From Candidatus Zemynaea palustris (GTDB lineage Bacteria > Vulcanimicrobiota > Vulcanimicrobiia > Vulcanimicrobiales > Vulcanimicrobiaceae): DNA of 64,000 nt. Numbering within the stretch: position 1 is the first letter of the stretch; each line of letters opens with the position of its first letter. This document shows positions 8,521 to 16,803 of the stretch, in pieces. The notes under the pieces are model-generated. The model was not told the origin of the DNA and did not search any database. It saw nothing but the letters and a program-made list of their open reading frames with translations. Both the position numbers and the translations under genes were made by a program. Location: NCBI GenBank assembly GCA_003134695.1, contig PLCB01000012.1, forward strand, positions 62,001-126,000, written 5' to 3'.

Positions 8521-9026
8521 ACGGTCCCATCGGCCGCGTGCATGCGATCTACCCCGGCTCGTTCGATCCGCCGACTAACGGCCACCTCGACGTCATCGCG
8601 CGCGCCGCGACGATCTTTCCGCTGGTGACGGTGGCCGTGGTGGTCAACCCGCAAAAGCGCGATCCGTTCTTCAACCTCGATGAGCGGGAGGAGATGCTAC
8701 GCCGTTGTACCACCGAGTACGGCAACGTTCGCGTCGCCCACTTTCGCGGGCTGCTGGCCGAGTTCGTCAAGAGCGCCGACGCGGACGTGATCGTCAAGGG
8801 CCTGCGAGTCGTCTCCGATTTCGAGAGTGAAATGGCCTTTGCGCATATGAACCGCGCGCTGTCCAACGTCGACACGATGTTCCTGATGTCCGACTCGGCC
8901 TACTCGTTCGTCAGCTCGAGCTTGATCAAAGAAGTCTATCTGCAAGGCGGCGACGTAAGCAAGTACGTCCCGCCGACCGTCCTCGAATTCATGGAAGCCA
9001 AACGCCACGTCACCGGGAGGAAATGA
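8517..9026 (+). CDS. coaD: Phosphopantetheine adenylyltransferase
   Basis: 169 residues from GTG 8517. CoaD transfers AMP from ATP to 4'-phosphopantetheine in coenzyme A synthesis. The nucleotidyltransferase motif T/H-x-G-H is in IYPGSFDPPTNGHLDVIARA. Other conserved blocks are VVNPQKRDPFFNLDEREEML, LAEFVKSADADVIVKGLRVVSDFESEMAFAHMN and the C-terminal SSSLIKEV, close to the usual SSSxVRE. Length is typical of the family. A GGAGG Shine-Dalgarno for the next gene lies inside its 3' end. Confidence 0.97.
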   Translation: MNGPIGRVHAIYPGSFDPPTNGHLDVIARAATIFPLVTVAVVVNPQKRDPFFNLDEREEMLRRCTTEYGNVRVAHFRGLLAEFVKSADADVIVKGLRVVSDFESEMAFAHMNRALSNVDTMFLMSDSAYSFVSSSLIKEVYLQGGDVSKYVPPTVLEFMEAKRHVTGRK

Positions 9027-9580
9027 CCTTGTCGATCTATCGTGTCATCGATAAACTCGAGACCTACGTCCGTGAAGGAACGTGGTTGCCGTTCGGGATG
9101 CGCATTCTGAGCCAAGAGCGGCTGGTCGAGTACATCGAAAAGCTGCGCGCGACACTTCCCGACGAGGTCGGTCGCGCGAAAGTCATCTCGAACAACAAAG
9201 ACCGTGTGATTCGCGACGCTCAGGAGAAGGCACAGCAAATCGTCACCGAAGCGGCGAGCGCGCAAGCGGTACTCGTCGATCAGACCGATATCGCGCGGCA
9301 GGCGCGGACGACCGCCGAGGTCGTGCTCAAAGAAGCCGAGGAGCGCGCGCGCAAGATACGCGAGGGCGCCGACGCGTATGCCAAACAACTGCTCGGCGAG
9401 CTTGAAGCGCGCCTCGCCGGCGCGCTCGGTTCGGTGCGCAAGGGGCAAGATGCGTTGACGCCGCGATCCGCGGCACCCGCGGCGGAGCCGCTGGCCGAAG
9501 CGGCGGCGAAGAGCAAACGGGCCGCTTTCGACGCGCAGACGGAGACGGCGCAACTCGAGTCGGTCGAAGTCGCCAAGTAG
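9023..9580 (+). CDS. Coiled-coil protein of unknown function (coaD operon)
   Basis: 185 residues, ATG overlapping the coaD stop, with a strong GGAGG 5 bases upstream. Residues ~20-130 are a long charged helix (IVTEAASAQAVLVDQTDIARQARTTAEVVLKEAEERARKI). The C-terminal ~50 residues are Ala/Glu-rich and probably disordered. A short hydrophobic start (MTLSIYRVIDKLETYV) is not membrane-spanning. The composition resembles DivIVA-like or ATP synthase b-subunit-like helices seen beside coaD in some phyla. No catalytic residues are visible, so a structural or cell-division role is only a guess. Confidence 0.75.
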   Translation: MTLSIYRVIDKLETYVREGTWLPFGMRILSQERLVEYIEKLRATLPDEVGRAKVISNNKDRVIRDAQEKAQQIVTEAASAQAVLVDQTDIARQARTTAEVVLKEAEERARKIREGADAYAKQLLGELEARLAGALGSVRKGQDALTPRSAAPAAEPLAEAAAKSKRAAFDAQTETAQLESVEVAK

Positions 9581-9608
9581 TTAGGCGGTTAGAGGCCAAC
9601 TGACGAAG

Positions 9609-10613
9609 ATGGTCGGGCGTTGGGCGCTTGCGCTCGCGGTCGCGAGCGGGTTGGGCGTCGTCGCGTTGGCGACGGTTCCGACGCCCTATTGGATTATCGC
9701 GCCCGGCGCGGCTGTCGATTTGAGTCGGACGATCGCGGTCGAAGGATACGCGCCGTCCAGCGATCGGTTCTATCTCACGGACGTGACGGTCACGCGCGCA
9801 TCGGCATTGATGCTCGCCGCGCGCGTTCTTCCCGGCGTCCGCATCGTTCCTCAAGAGGCGCTCGTGCCCGAAGGCCAGAGCTCGCGCCAATACGATCGTC
9901 TCCTGGTCGACTCGATGTCGCAAAGTCAAGGCGTCGCGGCGCTCGTCGCCGAGCGCGCCGCGGGTTTTCGAGTCCGCGATCCCGCGCAGAGCGTCGTCGT
10001 TCGCGAGATCGTGAAAGGTTCGAAGGTTCGCGGGCGTCTCGACGTCGGCGACGCGCTCCTCAGCGTCGCCGGTCGCCGCGTCTTGGATTCGGGCGATGTC
10101 GCGCGCATCGTCGGAAGACTGCGCGCCGGGGCGCGCGTGGAGGTCGTCGTGCGGCGTGGCAACCGCCTGGTCAGGATGACTGTCCCGACGATCGCGACGC
10201 AGGCTGGGACGCGCTTCGGGATTCGAGTCTCGCGTCTGATGCAGAAACCGGACCTTCCGGTGCCGGTGCGCTACTCGCTCGGCAACATCGCCGGCAGTTC
10301 GGGCGGGCTCATGTTCGCGCTGCAAATCTACGGCGCGTTGGATACCAGCCACCACGGTCGCGGCGTCGTCGTCGCCGGAACCGGCGTCCTCTCACCGGAC
10401 GGCACGGTCCGGCCGATCGAAGGTACGCTGCAAAAGTTGATCTCCGCCAAGCGCGCCGGGGCGCGCGTCTTCCTGGTTCCGCGCGAGAATTACGCCGACG
10501 TGGCCAACGAGCGGGAGATTCGCATCGTCCCGGTCGGCTCGTTCCGCGAAGCCCTGGCGGCGCTCAAGAGTTTAGACCGGAGGGGCCTGCACGTTGTGAG
10601 CCTGCGCCTCTAG
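9609..10613 (+). CDS. Membrane-anchored PDZ/Lon-type (S16) serine protease, YlbL family
   Basis: 334 residues. One N-terminal membrane helix (~5-30, ALALAVASGLGVVALATV) precedes an extracytoplasmic region. A PDZ domain lies at ~125-195 (VVREIVKGSKVRGRLDVGDALLSV). The C-terminal Lon-type catalytic domain has the Ser of GSSGGLMFAL (S231) and the Lys of EGTLQKLISAKRAGARVFLVP (K276), matching the Ser-Lys dyad of the S16 family. YlbL-type proteases degrade membrane or secreted substrates. The 3' end overlaps the convergent DUF2249-Crp gene by 42 bases. Confidence 0.9.
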   Translation: MVGRWALALAVASGLGVVALATVPTPYWIIAPGAAVDLSRTIAVEGYAPSSDRFYLTDVTVTRASALMLAARVLPGVRIVPQEALVPEGQSSRQYDRLLVDSMSQSQGVAALVAERAAGFRVRDPAQSVVVREIVKGSKVRGRLDVGDALLSVAGRRVLDSGDVARIVGRLRAGARVEVVVRRGNRLVRMTVPTIATQAGTRFGIRVSRLMQKPDLPVPVRYSLGNIAGSSGGLMFALQIYGALDTSHHGRGVVVAGTGVLSPDGTVRPIEGTLQKLISAKRAGARVFLVPRENYADVANEREIRIVPVGSFREALAALKSLDRRGLHVVSLRL

Positions 10614-11519
10614 GCGTTCGCGGTCGAGGGCGCGTACGCGGCCGCGTTCGAGTTCGACGGCGCCGGAATTCTTGAGTCGCAAGAGCGCGCGCGCGGCCAT
10701 GTCTCGGACGGTTCCGGCGGCCGCGGCGATTTGCGCCTGGGAGAGGTTTTCGACGCCGGGCAGACCGCGCGCCATCCCGGTCGTTGCCGGCGCGTAGGAA
10801 AGAAGAAACTTTGCGATCCGCTGCAAGACGTGGGCGAAGGCGAGGTCGGCGATCGTATCGACCGAGCGGCGGCGCGCCTGCGACGAGTCGCTCAAGAAAC
10901 CGATGGCGAGCTCGCCGTCGTTGTGCAGGGCCTTCAGCACGGCTTCTTGGGGCAAGAGCACGAGCGTGCAGTCGGTCAGCGCCTCCGCGCGCGTCGTCGC
11001 CCCACCGCCGTCAAAGGTCCCGGTTTCGTTAAGCGAGTCGTGCGCGACGCGCTCGCCGAGCGAGTGCGCCTTGCCATCGGCTGAAAGCAGTGTGAGCACG
11101 ACCTTGCCCGTCCGTACGAAGGCCAGGTACGGCCACATCTCGCCTTCATCGAAGATCGTGTCGTTCTGCTTGTAGCGACGCTCGCTCGCCGTCTCCGCCA
11201 GGTCGCGCACGGTTTGCGCGCGTGCGTTGGCGAACGCCGTGCTGTGCGAGAGAAACGTTGCGACGTCGGCCTGTTCGTCGATGCGCTCGATGCGAATCGT
11301 CCAGTGTCCGGTTCCTAGGTTGCGTGCATCCCACGAAAACCGGCCGGAGCGATGTTGCAAGAATTCGTTGCGCAGCGCACGCGGGTCGCTCTCATCGGGG
11401 AGTTCGAGGATACCGCCCAACTGCAGCTTGTCGAACGCTTCGAGGATGATCATGCTGCGATTGGTGCTGGGCAGCGCGCGGCTATCGAGCACGATTGCCG
11501 GCACGCGATTCGTCGCCAT
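10572..11519 (-). CDS. Crp/Fnr-family regulator with N-terminal DUF2249 domain
   Basis: ATG 11519 gives 315 residues; the frame upstream is Arg/Pro-rich and not convincing. Residues ~8-80 match DUF2249 (IVLDSRALPSTNRSMIILEAF, then FSWDARNLGTGHWTIRIERI). Residues ~90-205 form a cyclic-nucleotide-binding beta-barrel (DTIFDEGEMWPYLAFVRTGKV), and ~240-305 a Crp-type winged HTH (LSQAQIAAAAGTVRDMAARALLRLKNSG). DUF2249 is known mostly from genes linked to nitrate or nitric oxide metabolism, often near hemerythrin-like or denitrification genes. The N-terminal position on a Crp protein is unusual. No FNR-type cysteine cluster is present. Its 3' end overlaps the protease gene by 42 bases. Confidence 0.88.
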   Translation of the reverse strand: MATNRVPAIVLDSRALPSTNRSMIILEAFDKLQLGGILELPDESDPRALRNEFLQHRSGRFSWDARNLGTGHWTIRIERIDEQADVATFLSHSTAFANARAQTVRDLAETASERRYKQNDTIFDEGEMWPYLAFVRTGKVVLTLLSADGKAHSLGERVAHDSLNETGTFDGGGATTRAEALTDCTLVLLPQEAVLKALHNDGELAIGFLSDSSQARRRSVDTIADLAFAHVLQRIAKFLLSYAPATTGMARGLPGVENLSQAQIAAAAGTVRDMAARALLRLKNSGAVELERGRVRALDRERLEAQAHNVQAPPV

Positions 11520-11587
11520 CGGACGCCTTTTTGGCGCGCGAGGCGGCCCGCGCCTCCCACGCGCCCGCAAACGCCGTAGCGGGCGCT

Positions 11588-12373
11588 CTAAGTTCCGGTA
11601 AAGTTGGCCGGGCGTTTTTCGAGGAACGCCCGGGTGCCTTCTTTGAAATCCTCGGTGTCGATCAGCGTGCCGAAATGCAGCGATTCGACGTCGAGCGCCG
11701 AGCGCGTCGTTAGGTCAAGACCTTCGTCGATCGCGCGCTTTGCCGCACTAACCGCGAGCGGTCCCTTCGAAGCGATGACGCCCGCGATTCGTTTCGCCTC
11801 GGTCAGTAGTTCGGCGGGAGCGACGACTTTTTCGACGAGCCCGCAGCGATGCGCTTCGCGCGCGTCGATCGGCTCGCCCGAGAGGCAGAGATACATCGCC
11901 ATTCCGCGGCCGACGAGCCGTGCGGTGCGCTGCGTCCCGCCGTATCCCGGCATCAAGCCGAGATTCACTTCGGGCTGGCCGAACTTCGCGTTCTCGCTCG
12001 CGATGCGGATGTCGCAGGCCAGCGCGAGCTCGCAGCCGCCACCGAGCGCGAAGCCGTTCACCGCCGCGATCACCGGCGTGCGCATTCGCTCGATTTCGAG
12101 CGTCAATGCTTGACCGTGGCGCGCGAGCTCGACGCCCCGTGTCGCGTTCGGCAATTGATTCAATTCGCCGATGTCGGCGCCGGCGGCGAATGCGCGCTCG
12201 CCGGCACCGGTGAGGACGATGGCTCGAACTGCAGTGTCGGCGTCGAGTTGCGCCAGCAAGCCGCGTAGTTCGGCAACCATTCGCCCGTTGAGCGCGTTGA
12301 GAACTTTGGGACGATTCAGCGTGACAACGGCGACCGGGCCGTCGCGTTCGCTCGTTAAGGTTTCATAGTCCAC
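11588..12373 (-). CDS. Enoyl-CoA hydratase (crotonase family)
   Basis: 261 residues from ATG 12373. The oxyanion-hole segments AFAAGADIGEL and AVNGFALGGGCELALACDIRIAS are complete. Both catalytic glutamates of true hydratases are in place, one in GGGCELALACD and one in FGQPEVNLGLMPGYGGTQR. It therefore probably hydrates trans-2-enoyl-CoA, for example crotonyl-CoA, rather than being a catalytically different crotonase. The C-terminal trimerisation helix FKEGTRAFLEKRPANFTG is typical. No other beta-oxidation gene is adjacent. It is divergent from phoU. Confidence 0.93.
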   Translation of the reverse strand: MDYETLTSERDGPVAVVTLNRPKVLNALNGRMVAELRGLLAQLDADTAVRAIVLTGAGERAFAAGADIGELNQLPNATRGVELARHGQALTLEIERMRTPVIAAVNGFALGGGCELALACDIRIASENAKFGQPEVNLGLMPGYGGTQRTARLVGRGMAMYLCLSGEPIDAREAHRCGLVEKVVAPAELLTEAKRIAGVIASKGPLAVSAAKRAIDEGLDLTTRSALDVESLHFGTLIDTEDFKEGTRAFLEKRPANFTGT

Positions 12374-12465
12374 GGCCCGTCGCTTCCGGGGACAAGAAGG
12401 CCGTCCCTCGCTCCGGTCGGAGTGCGTCGCAGGTCGCGCACGCGGAAAGGCAAAGTCTAAGTGTC

Positions 12466-13101
12466 ATGCGCGCCGCTTATCACGAACAGCTCGAGGCAGC
12501 CCGGATCGATGTCGTACGTCTCGGCGCACTTGCCGCTGAAGCCGTTCAGCATGCGGTGACGGCGCTCGAAAAGCGCGACACCGATCTCGCTGCGCGCGTG
12601 ATCGCGGGCGACGACGAGATCGACGACTTGCGGCGGAAGATCGAGGCCGCGTGCATTCAACTGATCTGGAAGCAGCAGCCGGTCGCCGGGGAGTTGCGGC
12701 AGATCGCGGCGATGCTGCAGATCGTCGTCGATCTCGAGCGCATCGGCGACTACGCGGTCGACATCGCGAAGCACTCGATCAAACTCGCCGACGTGTCGCT
12801 GCGTCCGGCGCGCGTCGAGATCGGGCGGATGGCCGCGATCGCAAACGAGATGCTGCGTGACGTGATGCGCGCCTACACTGAAGGCGACGCCGCGTCGGCG
12901 GAAGCCGTCATCGCGCGCGATGACGAACTCGACAAACTCTATCATCGTGGGATCGAGGCGCTGCAAGACGAGATGCAACAGGATTCCGGCGTCGTGCTGG
13001 CCGGGACGCTGATGCTGTTCGTCCTGGCCGAATTGGAACGCCTAGGTGACCGGGCGCAAAATATCGCTTGGCACACGAAAGAAATGCTCGGAAGGGTATA
13101 A
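12466..13101 (+). CDS. phoU: Phosphate transport regulator PhoU
   Basis: 211 residues, two repeated three-helix PhoU bundles. The metal-binding motifs E/DxxxD are visible: ARVIAGDDEIDDLRRKIE and VVDLERIGDYAVDIAKH in repeat one, VIARDDELDKLYHRGIE and LAELERLGDRAQNIAWH in repeat two. PhoU modulates Pst phosphate uptake and PhoR/PhoB signalling. No pst or pho genes are in the window. The next gene starts 9 bases after its stop. Confidence 0.95.
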   Translation: MRAAYHEQLEAARIDVVRLGALAAEAVQHAVTALEKRDTDLAARVIAGDDEIDDLRRKIEAACIQLIWKQQPVAGELRQIAAMLQIVVDLERIGDYAVDIAKHSIKLADVSLRPARVEIGRMAAIANEMLRDVMRAYTEGDAASAEAVIARDDELDKLYHRGIEALQDEMQQDSGVVLAGTLMLFVLAELERLGDRAQNIAWHTKEMLGRV

Positions 13102-13110
13102 GAGCTTATC

Positions 13111-13605
13111 ATGCTGCGTAAAATCGTCGTCGTCTGCCTCACGCTTGTCTGCTGGACTGGGCTAGCGCCGAGTGGCGTCAGTGCCGCCGACAGGGCCTAC
13201 ACGATCCTTATCGACGGACGGCCCATGACCGAGAATCCGAAAGACACGGGCGGGCTTTTTCACGACGGCGTCGTGTTCGTCGACGTCGTCGAGCTCACCC
13301 GAGCCTACAACGGACTCGTGACGTTCGCCGACGCCGGCCGCACGATGACGATCTCGATCGGGAAACGAACGGCGACCTTCACCAAAGGACGCCCGTTCGC
13401 GGTGGTCAACGGTGGGGCCGTCAAACTTTCCGGCCCGCCCTTCATCTCTGAAGGCGACTTTTACGTGCCGATCACGGCGTTCGCGAGATTGACTCGTTCG
13501 AAGGTCACGATCGACCAGCCGCCACTCACGGCGAACCTGATCACGCCCGGCTCCTCGGCGACTTCGACCTTCGCGACGCCGAAGGTCCGAAGCTCTGGGC
13601 GGTAA
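13111..13605 (+). CDS. Secreted protein with copper-amine-oxidase N-terminal-like domain
   Basis: 164 residues. Residues 1-25 are a Sec signal peptide (KIVVVCLTLVCWTGLAPSGVSA). The rest matches the small beta-rich domain used as a stalk in many Gram-positive and Terrabacteria surface proteins and named after copper amine oxidase N-termini. It shows YTILIDGRPMTENPKDTGGLFHDG and VFVDVVELTRAYNGLVTF, then 'SEGDFYVPITAFARLT'. No copper site or catalytic module is attached. It overlaps the proposed CTG start of the aminotransferase by 11 bases. Confidence 0.8.
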   Translation: MLRKIVVVCLTLVCWTGLAPSGVSAADRAYTILIDGRPMTENPKDTGGLFHDGVVFVDVVELTRAYNGLVTFADAGRTMTISIGKRTATFTKGRPFAVVNGGAVKLSGPPFISEGDFYVPITAFARLTRSKVTIDQPPLTANLITPGSSATSTFATPKVRSSGR

Positions 13606-14740
13606 TCCGCCGCTTCCGCGTGAGGCGTTCGCTCACGCGCGTGACCTCGTCTATCTCAATCACGCCGCGGCAGGGCTCTTGCCGCGCCGCACGTCCGACC
13701 GTCTTACCGCACTGGTAAGGGCGCAGGCCGAACGCGGCGTCAACGGCGTCTACGAGGTCGAGCGGCGCATCCCGGAGATTCGCGAACGCGTGGGGCGTTT
13801 CGTCGGTGCGCGCCCCGAGGAGATCGCGTTCCTGCGCAACACCGGGGACGGTGCGAACGTGATCGCACGCGGTCTGGAGTGGCGGCCGGGCGACGAAATC
13901 CTACTCTGCGACAATGAGTTCGGCTCGAACGTGATGCCGTGGGTCGCTCTGCGCGAATACGGCGTGGTGCTGCGGTTCATTCGTACGCCGCACGAGAGGA
14001 TGACACCGGAGCGGTTACGAGCGACGCTGACCGCGCGCACGCGCGTCGTCGCGGTCTCCTGGGTGAGCTTCCTCGACGGCTATCGCCACGATCTTCCCGC
14101 TCTGGCAGAGACGGCGCACGCCGGCGGCGCACTCTTTTGCGTCGATGCGATGCAAGCGCTCGGCGCGTTTTCCATCGACGTGAAGTCGGCCGGGATCGAT
14201 GCGCTGTACGCGGGGGCGGCAAAATGGTTGCTGGCGATCCCCGGCGTCAGCTTCCTCTATATTGACGCGGCGCTGACCGACCGATTGGCGGTTCGGTGGC
14301 GCGGTTGGAAGGACGTCGAGGACATGTGGAACTTTCTCGACTACGATCAGGCCTTCGCGCCCGGCGCGGCACGCTTCGAGGGCGGGACCCAAAACTTTCT
14401 CGGGATGGCAGCGCTCGAGACGTCGATCGACGTCCTCGACGAAGCCGGCGTCGACCGGATTTCGGCGCACGTCCTCGCGTTGACCGACCATCTCGTCGAG
14501 GGCCTGCGGCGCATCGGCGCCGAGATCGACAGCGAGCGCCGTCCGAGCGTCTCGTCGGGGATCGTGACGTTTCGAATCCCCGGCGCCGATCCGATCGAAC
14601 TCGGCCGCCGCCTCGGTCGCGCGAACATCGTGACGACCTACCGGCAGAACGGGATTCGGGTCTCGCCCCACGGCCACAACACGGTCGCCGACATGGATGC
14701 GCTGCTCGCCGGGCTCGTCGCCGTCGGATCGGACTGCTAG
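13595..14740 (+). CDS. PLP-dependent aminotransferase class V (cysteine desulfurase-like)
   Basis: The family's conserved opening, here ARDLVYLNHAAAGLLPRR, is encoded upstream of TTG 13679, and no in-frame ATG, GTG or TTG exists between the TGA at 13538 and that TTG. The likely start is CTG 13595, preceded by GAAGG at 13581-13585, giving 381 residues. PLP-domain features: NTGDGANVIARGL (phosphate loop), VSWVSFLDGYRHDLPAL, FCVDAMQALGAF with the Asp that binds the pyridine N, and the Schiff-base Lys in YAGAAKWLLAIPG. The last points to the isopenicillin-N-epimerase/Csd-like branch. The C-terminus has RVSPHGHNTVADMDALL. No Cys loop for desulfurase activity is obvious, so the substrate is open. 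Confidence 0.88.
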   Translation: MGGNPPLPREAFAHARDLVYLNHAAAGLLPRRTSDRLTALVRAQAERGVNGVYEVERRIPEIRERVGRFVGARPEEIAFLRNTGDGANVIARGLEWRPGDEILLCDNEFGSNVMPWVALREYGVVLRFIRTPHERMTPERLRATLTARTRVVAVSWVSFLDGYRHDLPALAETAHAGGALFCVDAMQALGAFSIDVKSAGIDALYAGAAKWLLAIPGVSFLYIDAALTDRLAVRWRGWKDVEDMWNFLDYDQAFAPGAARFEGGTQNFLGMAALETSIDVLDEAGVDRISAHVLALTDHLVEGLRRIGAEIDSERRPSVSSGIVTFRIPGADPIELGRRLGRANIVTTYRQNGIRVSPHGHNTVADMDALLAGLVAVGSDC

Positions 14741-16167
14741 TAGCCACCCTCGCGGACTGCGCAGGGACCCATGATCGCGTCGGCCATGCCGTGGATCAGG
14801 CGCTTGTCGGCCGGGGCGACCGTCGCCAAGATGCCGCCTAACTTGACGGTGTCGCCGGCGACGAAGTAGTACGGGCACAGGCGTACGCGACCGTCGAGAA
14901 TCGCGATGTCGTCACTCTTGGTATCGTAGTAGGGAACCTTGACGCGCTTCCCTTTGTGAAAGCGTTGCAGAATGTAGGGCGTTCGGTTAAACGAGGCGAG
15001 GCCGTCGCGCAGGACTTTTTCCCACTCCTCGCGCGGCAAGTCGTTGGCGACCTTCACGCCGCGCGATCCCCACGCGAGTTCAGAGAACCCCGACGGTTTG
15101 ACCACGTAATCACGCTCGCTCTTGCCGAGTGGGACGAGTTGCATCCAATCGTTGACCGGCTCGCCGGCGGCCGTGAGGTCGTGGATCGCTGCTTGCGGCG
15201 GGAGGGTCCGCGGATCGAGCACCCAGGTGCGCGGGAAGAGCGTCATCAGCCGTCCGTACACCTCGTCGCCCAGTTCGGTTTTCCACAACTTTGCCAGCAG
15301 CGGATGCTGGAACAATGCGTAGCACATCTTCTCTTCGAGGTGCGCCTTGAGCGGCGGCGTGATCTTGACGCGCCGGTGGCTCGCCGCGTAGACGATCAGA
15401 TCGGATTTCGCAACGTTGAGCAGATCGAACAGTTCGAAGTTGCGATAGAGGATGTCGAGCTTCCGTTCTTCGCCGCCGGGCAGTCGCAGGAACAGCGCTT
15501 CCTCGGTGAAGACGACGTCCTCGGGCCGGCAAACGAGTGCTTCGCCGAAGCCGCGCGCGCGCATCGCATCCGAGAGCCACGTCAGTTCCGCGCGATAATT
15601 GTTCGATTCTTGCGAGACGACGATCGCCGCGGTCGGACGTTCGGCGCCCGACGTCGCAGCCAGCATCGACGCGAGTCCCGACGGCATCCCGTCGACGCCG
15701 CCGATGGTTTCGTAGCCGAGCGCGTCGTACGCTTCCGCCATCGCGCCGACGAAGCCCATGCCGCCGGGGACGCTGTCGAGTTCCGACGCCGAGAACCCGG
15801 CCTCGGTGAGAATGAGGTCGGGCCGCATCACGCCGGGGATGTCGGCCTTGAAGCGGTTCTGCCGGCCGAGTCGCACGACCCAATCCGGTTTGCCGCGATC
15901 GAGATAGTCGGCGATGAAGGCCGGCGCGGTGCCGCGCGCGCTCCGCTGATAGAGCGAAGCGAGCGTGCGATAGAAGGCCAGAAGATCGGATCCGAGACGC
16001 TCGATCGCCGTCAGGGTCGCCGGCGAGAGCCAGAATGGTTCGGGGGAGAGACGCCAGGCGACCCGGTTCTCTGCAACCCCGACGCCGCCGAAAAGGCCGG
16101 CGGGCATGCGTTCGTTGAGGAAGCGCGCGGCGTCGCGCGCGGAGCGGTTGGGCGCGGTGGTGCGCAT
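14737..16167 (-). CDS. ATP-grasp-like protein of unknown function (glutathionylspermidine-synthase-like)
   Basis: 476 residues from ATG 16167; the 25 upstream codons lack family character. The protein has no signal peptide. Regions that look like an ATP-grasp or circularly permuted ATP-grasp ligase are DLILTEAGFSASELDSVPGG, the block YVVKPSGFSELAWGSRGVKV (a Lys and Gly-rich loop expected to bind ATP), and RVRLCPYYFVAGDTVKLGG. I recognise no exact family and see no partner peptidase or amidotransferase. Its stop lies at the end of the convergent aminotransferase gene (4-base overlap). Confidence 0.6.
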   Translation of the reverse strand: MRTTAPNRSARDAARFLNERMPAGLFGGVGVAENRVAWRLSPEPFWLSPATLTAIERLGSDLLAFYRTLASLYQRSARGTAPAFIADYLDRGKPDWVVRLGRQNRFKADIPGVMRPDLILTEAGFSASELDSVPGGMGFVGAMAEAYDALGYETIGGVDGMPSGLASMLAATSGAERPTAAIVVSQESNNYRAELTWLSDAMRARGFGEALVCRPEDVVFTEEALFLRLPGGEERKLDILYRNFELFDLLNVAKSDLIVYAASHRRVKITPPLKAHLEEKMCYALFQHPLLAKLWKTELGDEVYGRLMTLFPRTWVLDPRTLPPQAAIHDLTAAGEPVNDWMQLVPLGKSERDYVVKPSGFSELAWGSRGVKVANDLPREEWEKVLRDGLASFNRTPYILQRFHKGKRVKVPYYDTKSDDIAILDGRVRLCPYYFVAGDTVKLGGILATVAPADKRLIHGMADAIMGPCAVREGGY

Positions 16168-16287
16168 CAACAGCCCTCGGGTATCTTCGCGTTCGAGAAC
16201 GCAATGTAGCGACGCCGCATGCTCAGCATTCCTACCCCCCAAACTCTCGGGCGCCCCCTTGGGTTGCGCGACGCGCGGGGAGGCGAG

Positions 16288-16683
16288 CTACTTGAGCGCT
16301 TTGGCTCCGGGGATCAGCAGGGCGTGCTCGAGGCGGATCGTTCCGGGCCGGTAGCCGATCGTCAGGTGAAGTGTGCCGCCGATGCCGAGCTTATCGAGCG
16401 GAACGTCGTCGAGCGTTCGCGAGAGTTCGGTGCCTGCCAAGAAGTCGAGGGTCACGTCGCGGTTGAAGGATGCGCCGCGCGACGAAAGCGACTCGGTAAT
16501 CGTTACGAGGAATCGACGGCCGTCGGCTGCCCGCTTCGGTTCGGCTTCCGGGATGCACAACGCAACGGTAACCGGCCGGTCGTCGATGCTGAAGACGTCG
16601 TTGGAACAGATGCTGGGGGGCGGGCTCGGCGCCGCCGATACCAGGGTGGTGGCCAGCGCCAAAACAGCGATCGGGGCAATCAT
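16288..16683 (-). CDS. Secreted hypothetical protein
   Basis: 131 residues with a Sec signal peptide (MIAPIAVLALATTLVSAAPS). The mature part of about 112 residues contains two Cys (ICSNDVFSI and VALCIPEAE), which could form a disulphide, and alternating beta-strand segments (FLVTITESL, LHLTIGYRPGTIRLEHALL). No domain is recognised. It faces away from the HAD gene at 16804 across a 120-base intergenic region. Confidence 0.6.
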   Translation of the reverse strand: MIAPIAVLALATTLVSAAPSPPPSICSNDVFSIDDRPVTVALCIPEAEPKRAADGRRFLVTITESLSSRGASFNRDVTLDFLAGTELSRTLDDVPLDKLGIGGTLHLTIGYRPGTIRLEHALLIPGAKALK

Positions 16684-16803
16684 CTCGTCCTCTATAACTC
16701 GACAAATCCCCCGGACGTTCCGTTTTGGCAGAGCCGAACGGCGCAGCGTGCCGCGCTTTGAAAAGGAGCGGCCCCTGAGAAACGATAACGTGGCCCGTCG
16801 CCG

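Noticed and set aside
16716-16728. CGTTCCGTTTTGG, similar to one half of the shared respiratory promoter element
   Set aside because: On the minus strand only one heptamer (CGGAACG) plus AAAA matches; the second heptamer is CTCTGCC and the downstream box is absent, so it is more likely chance.
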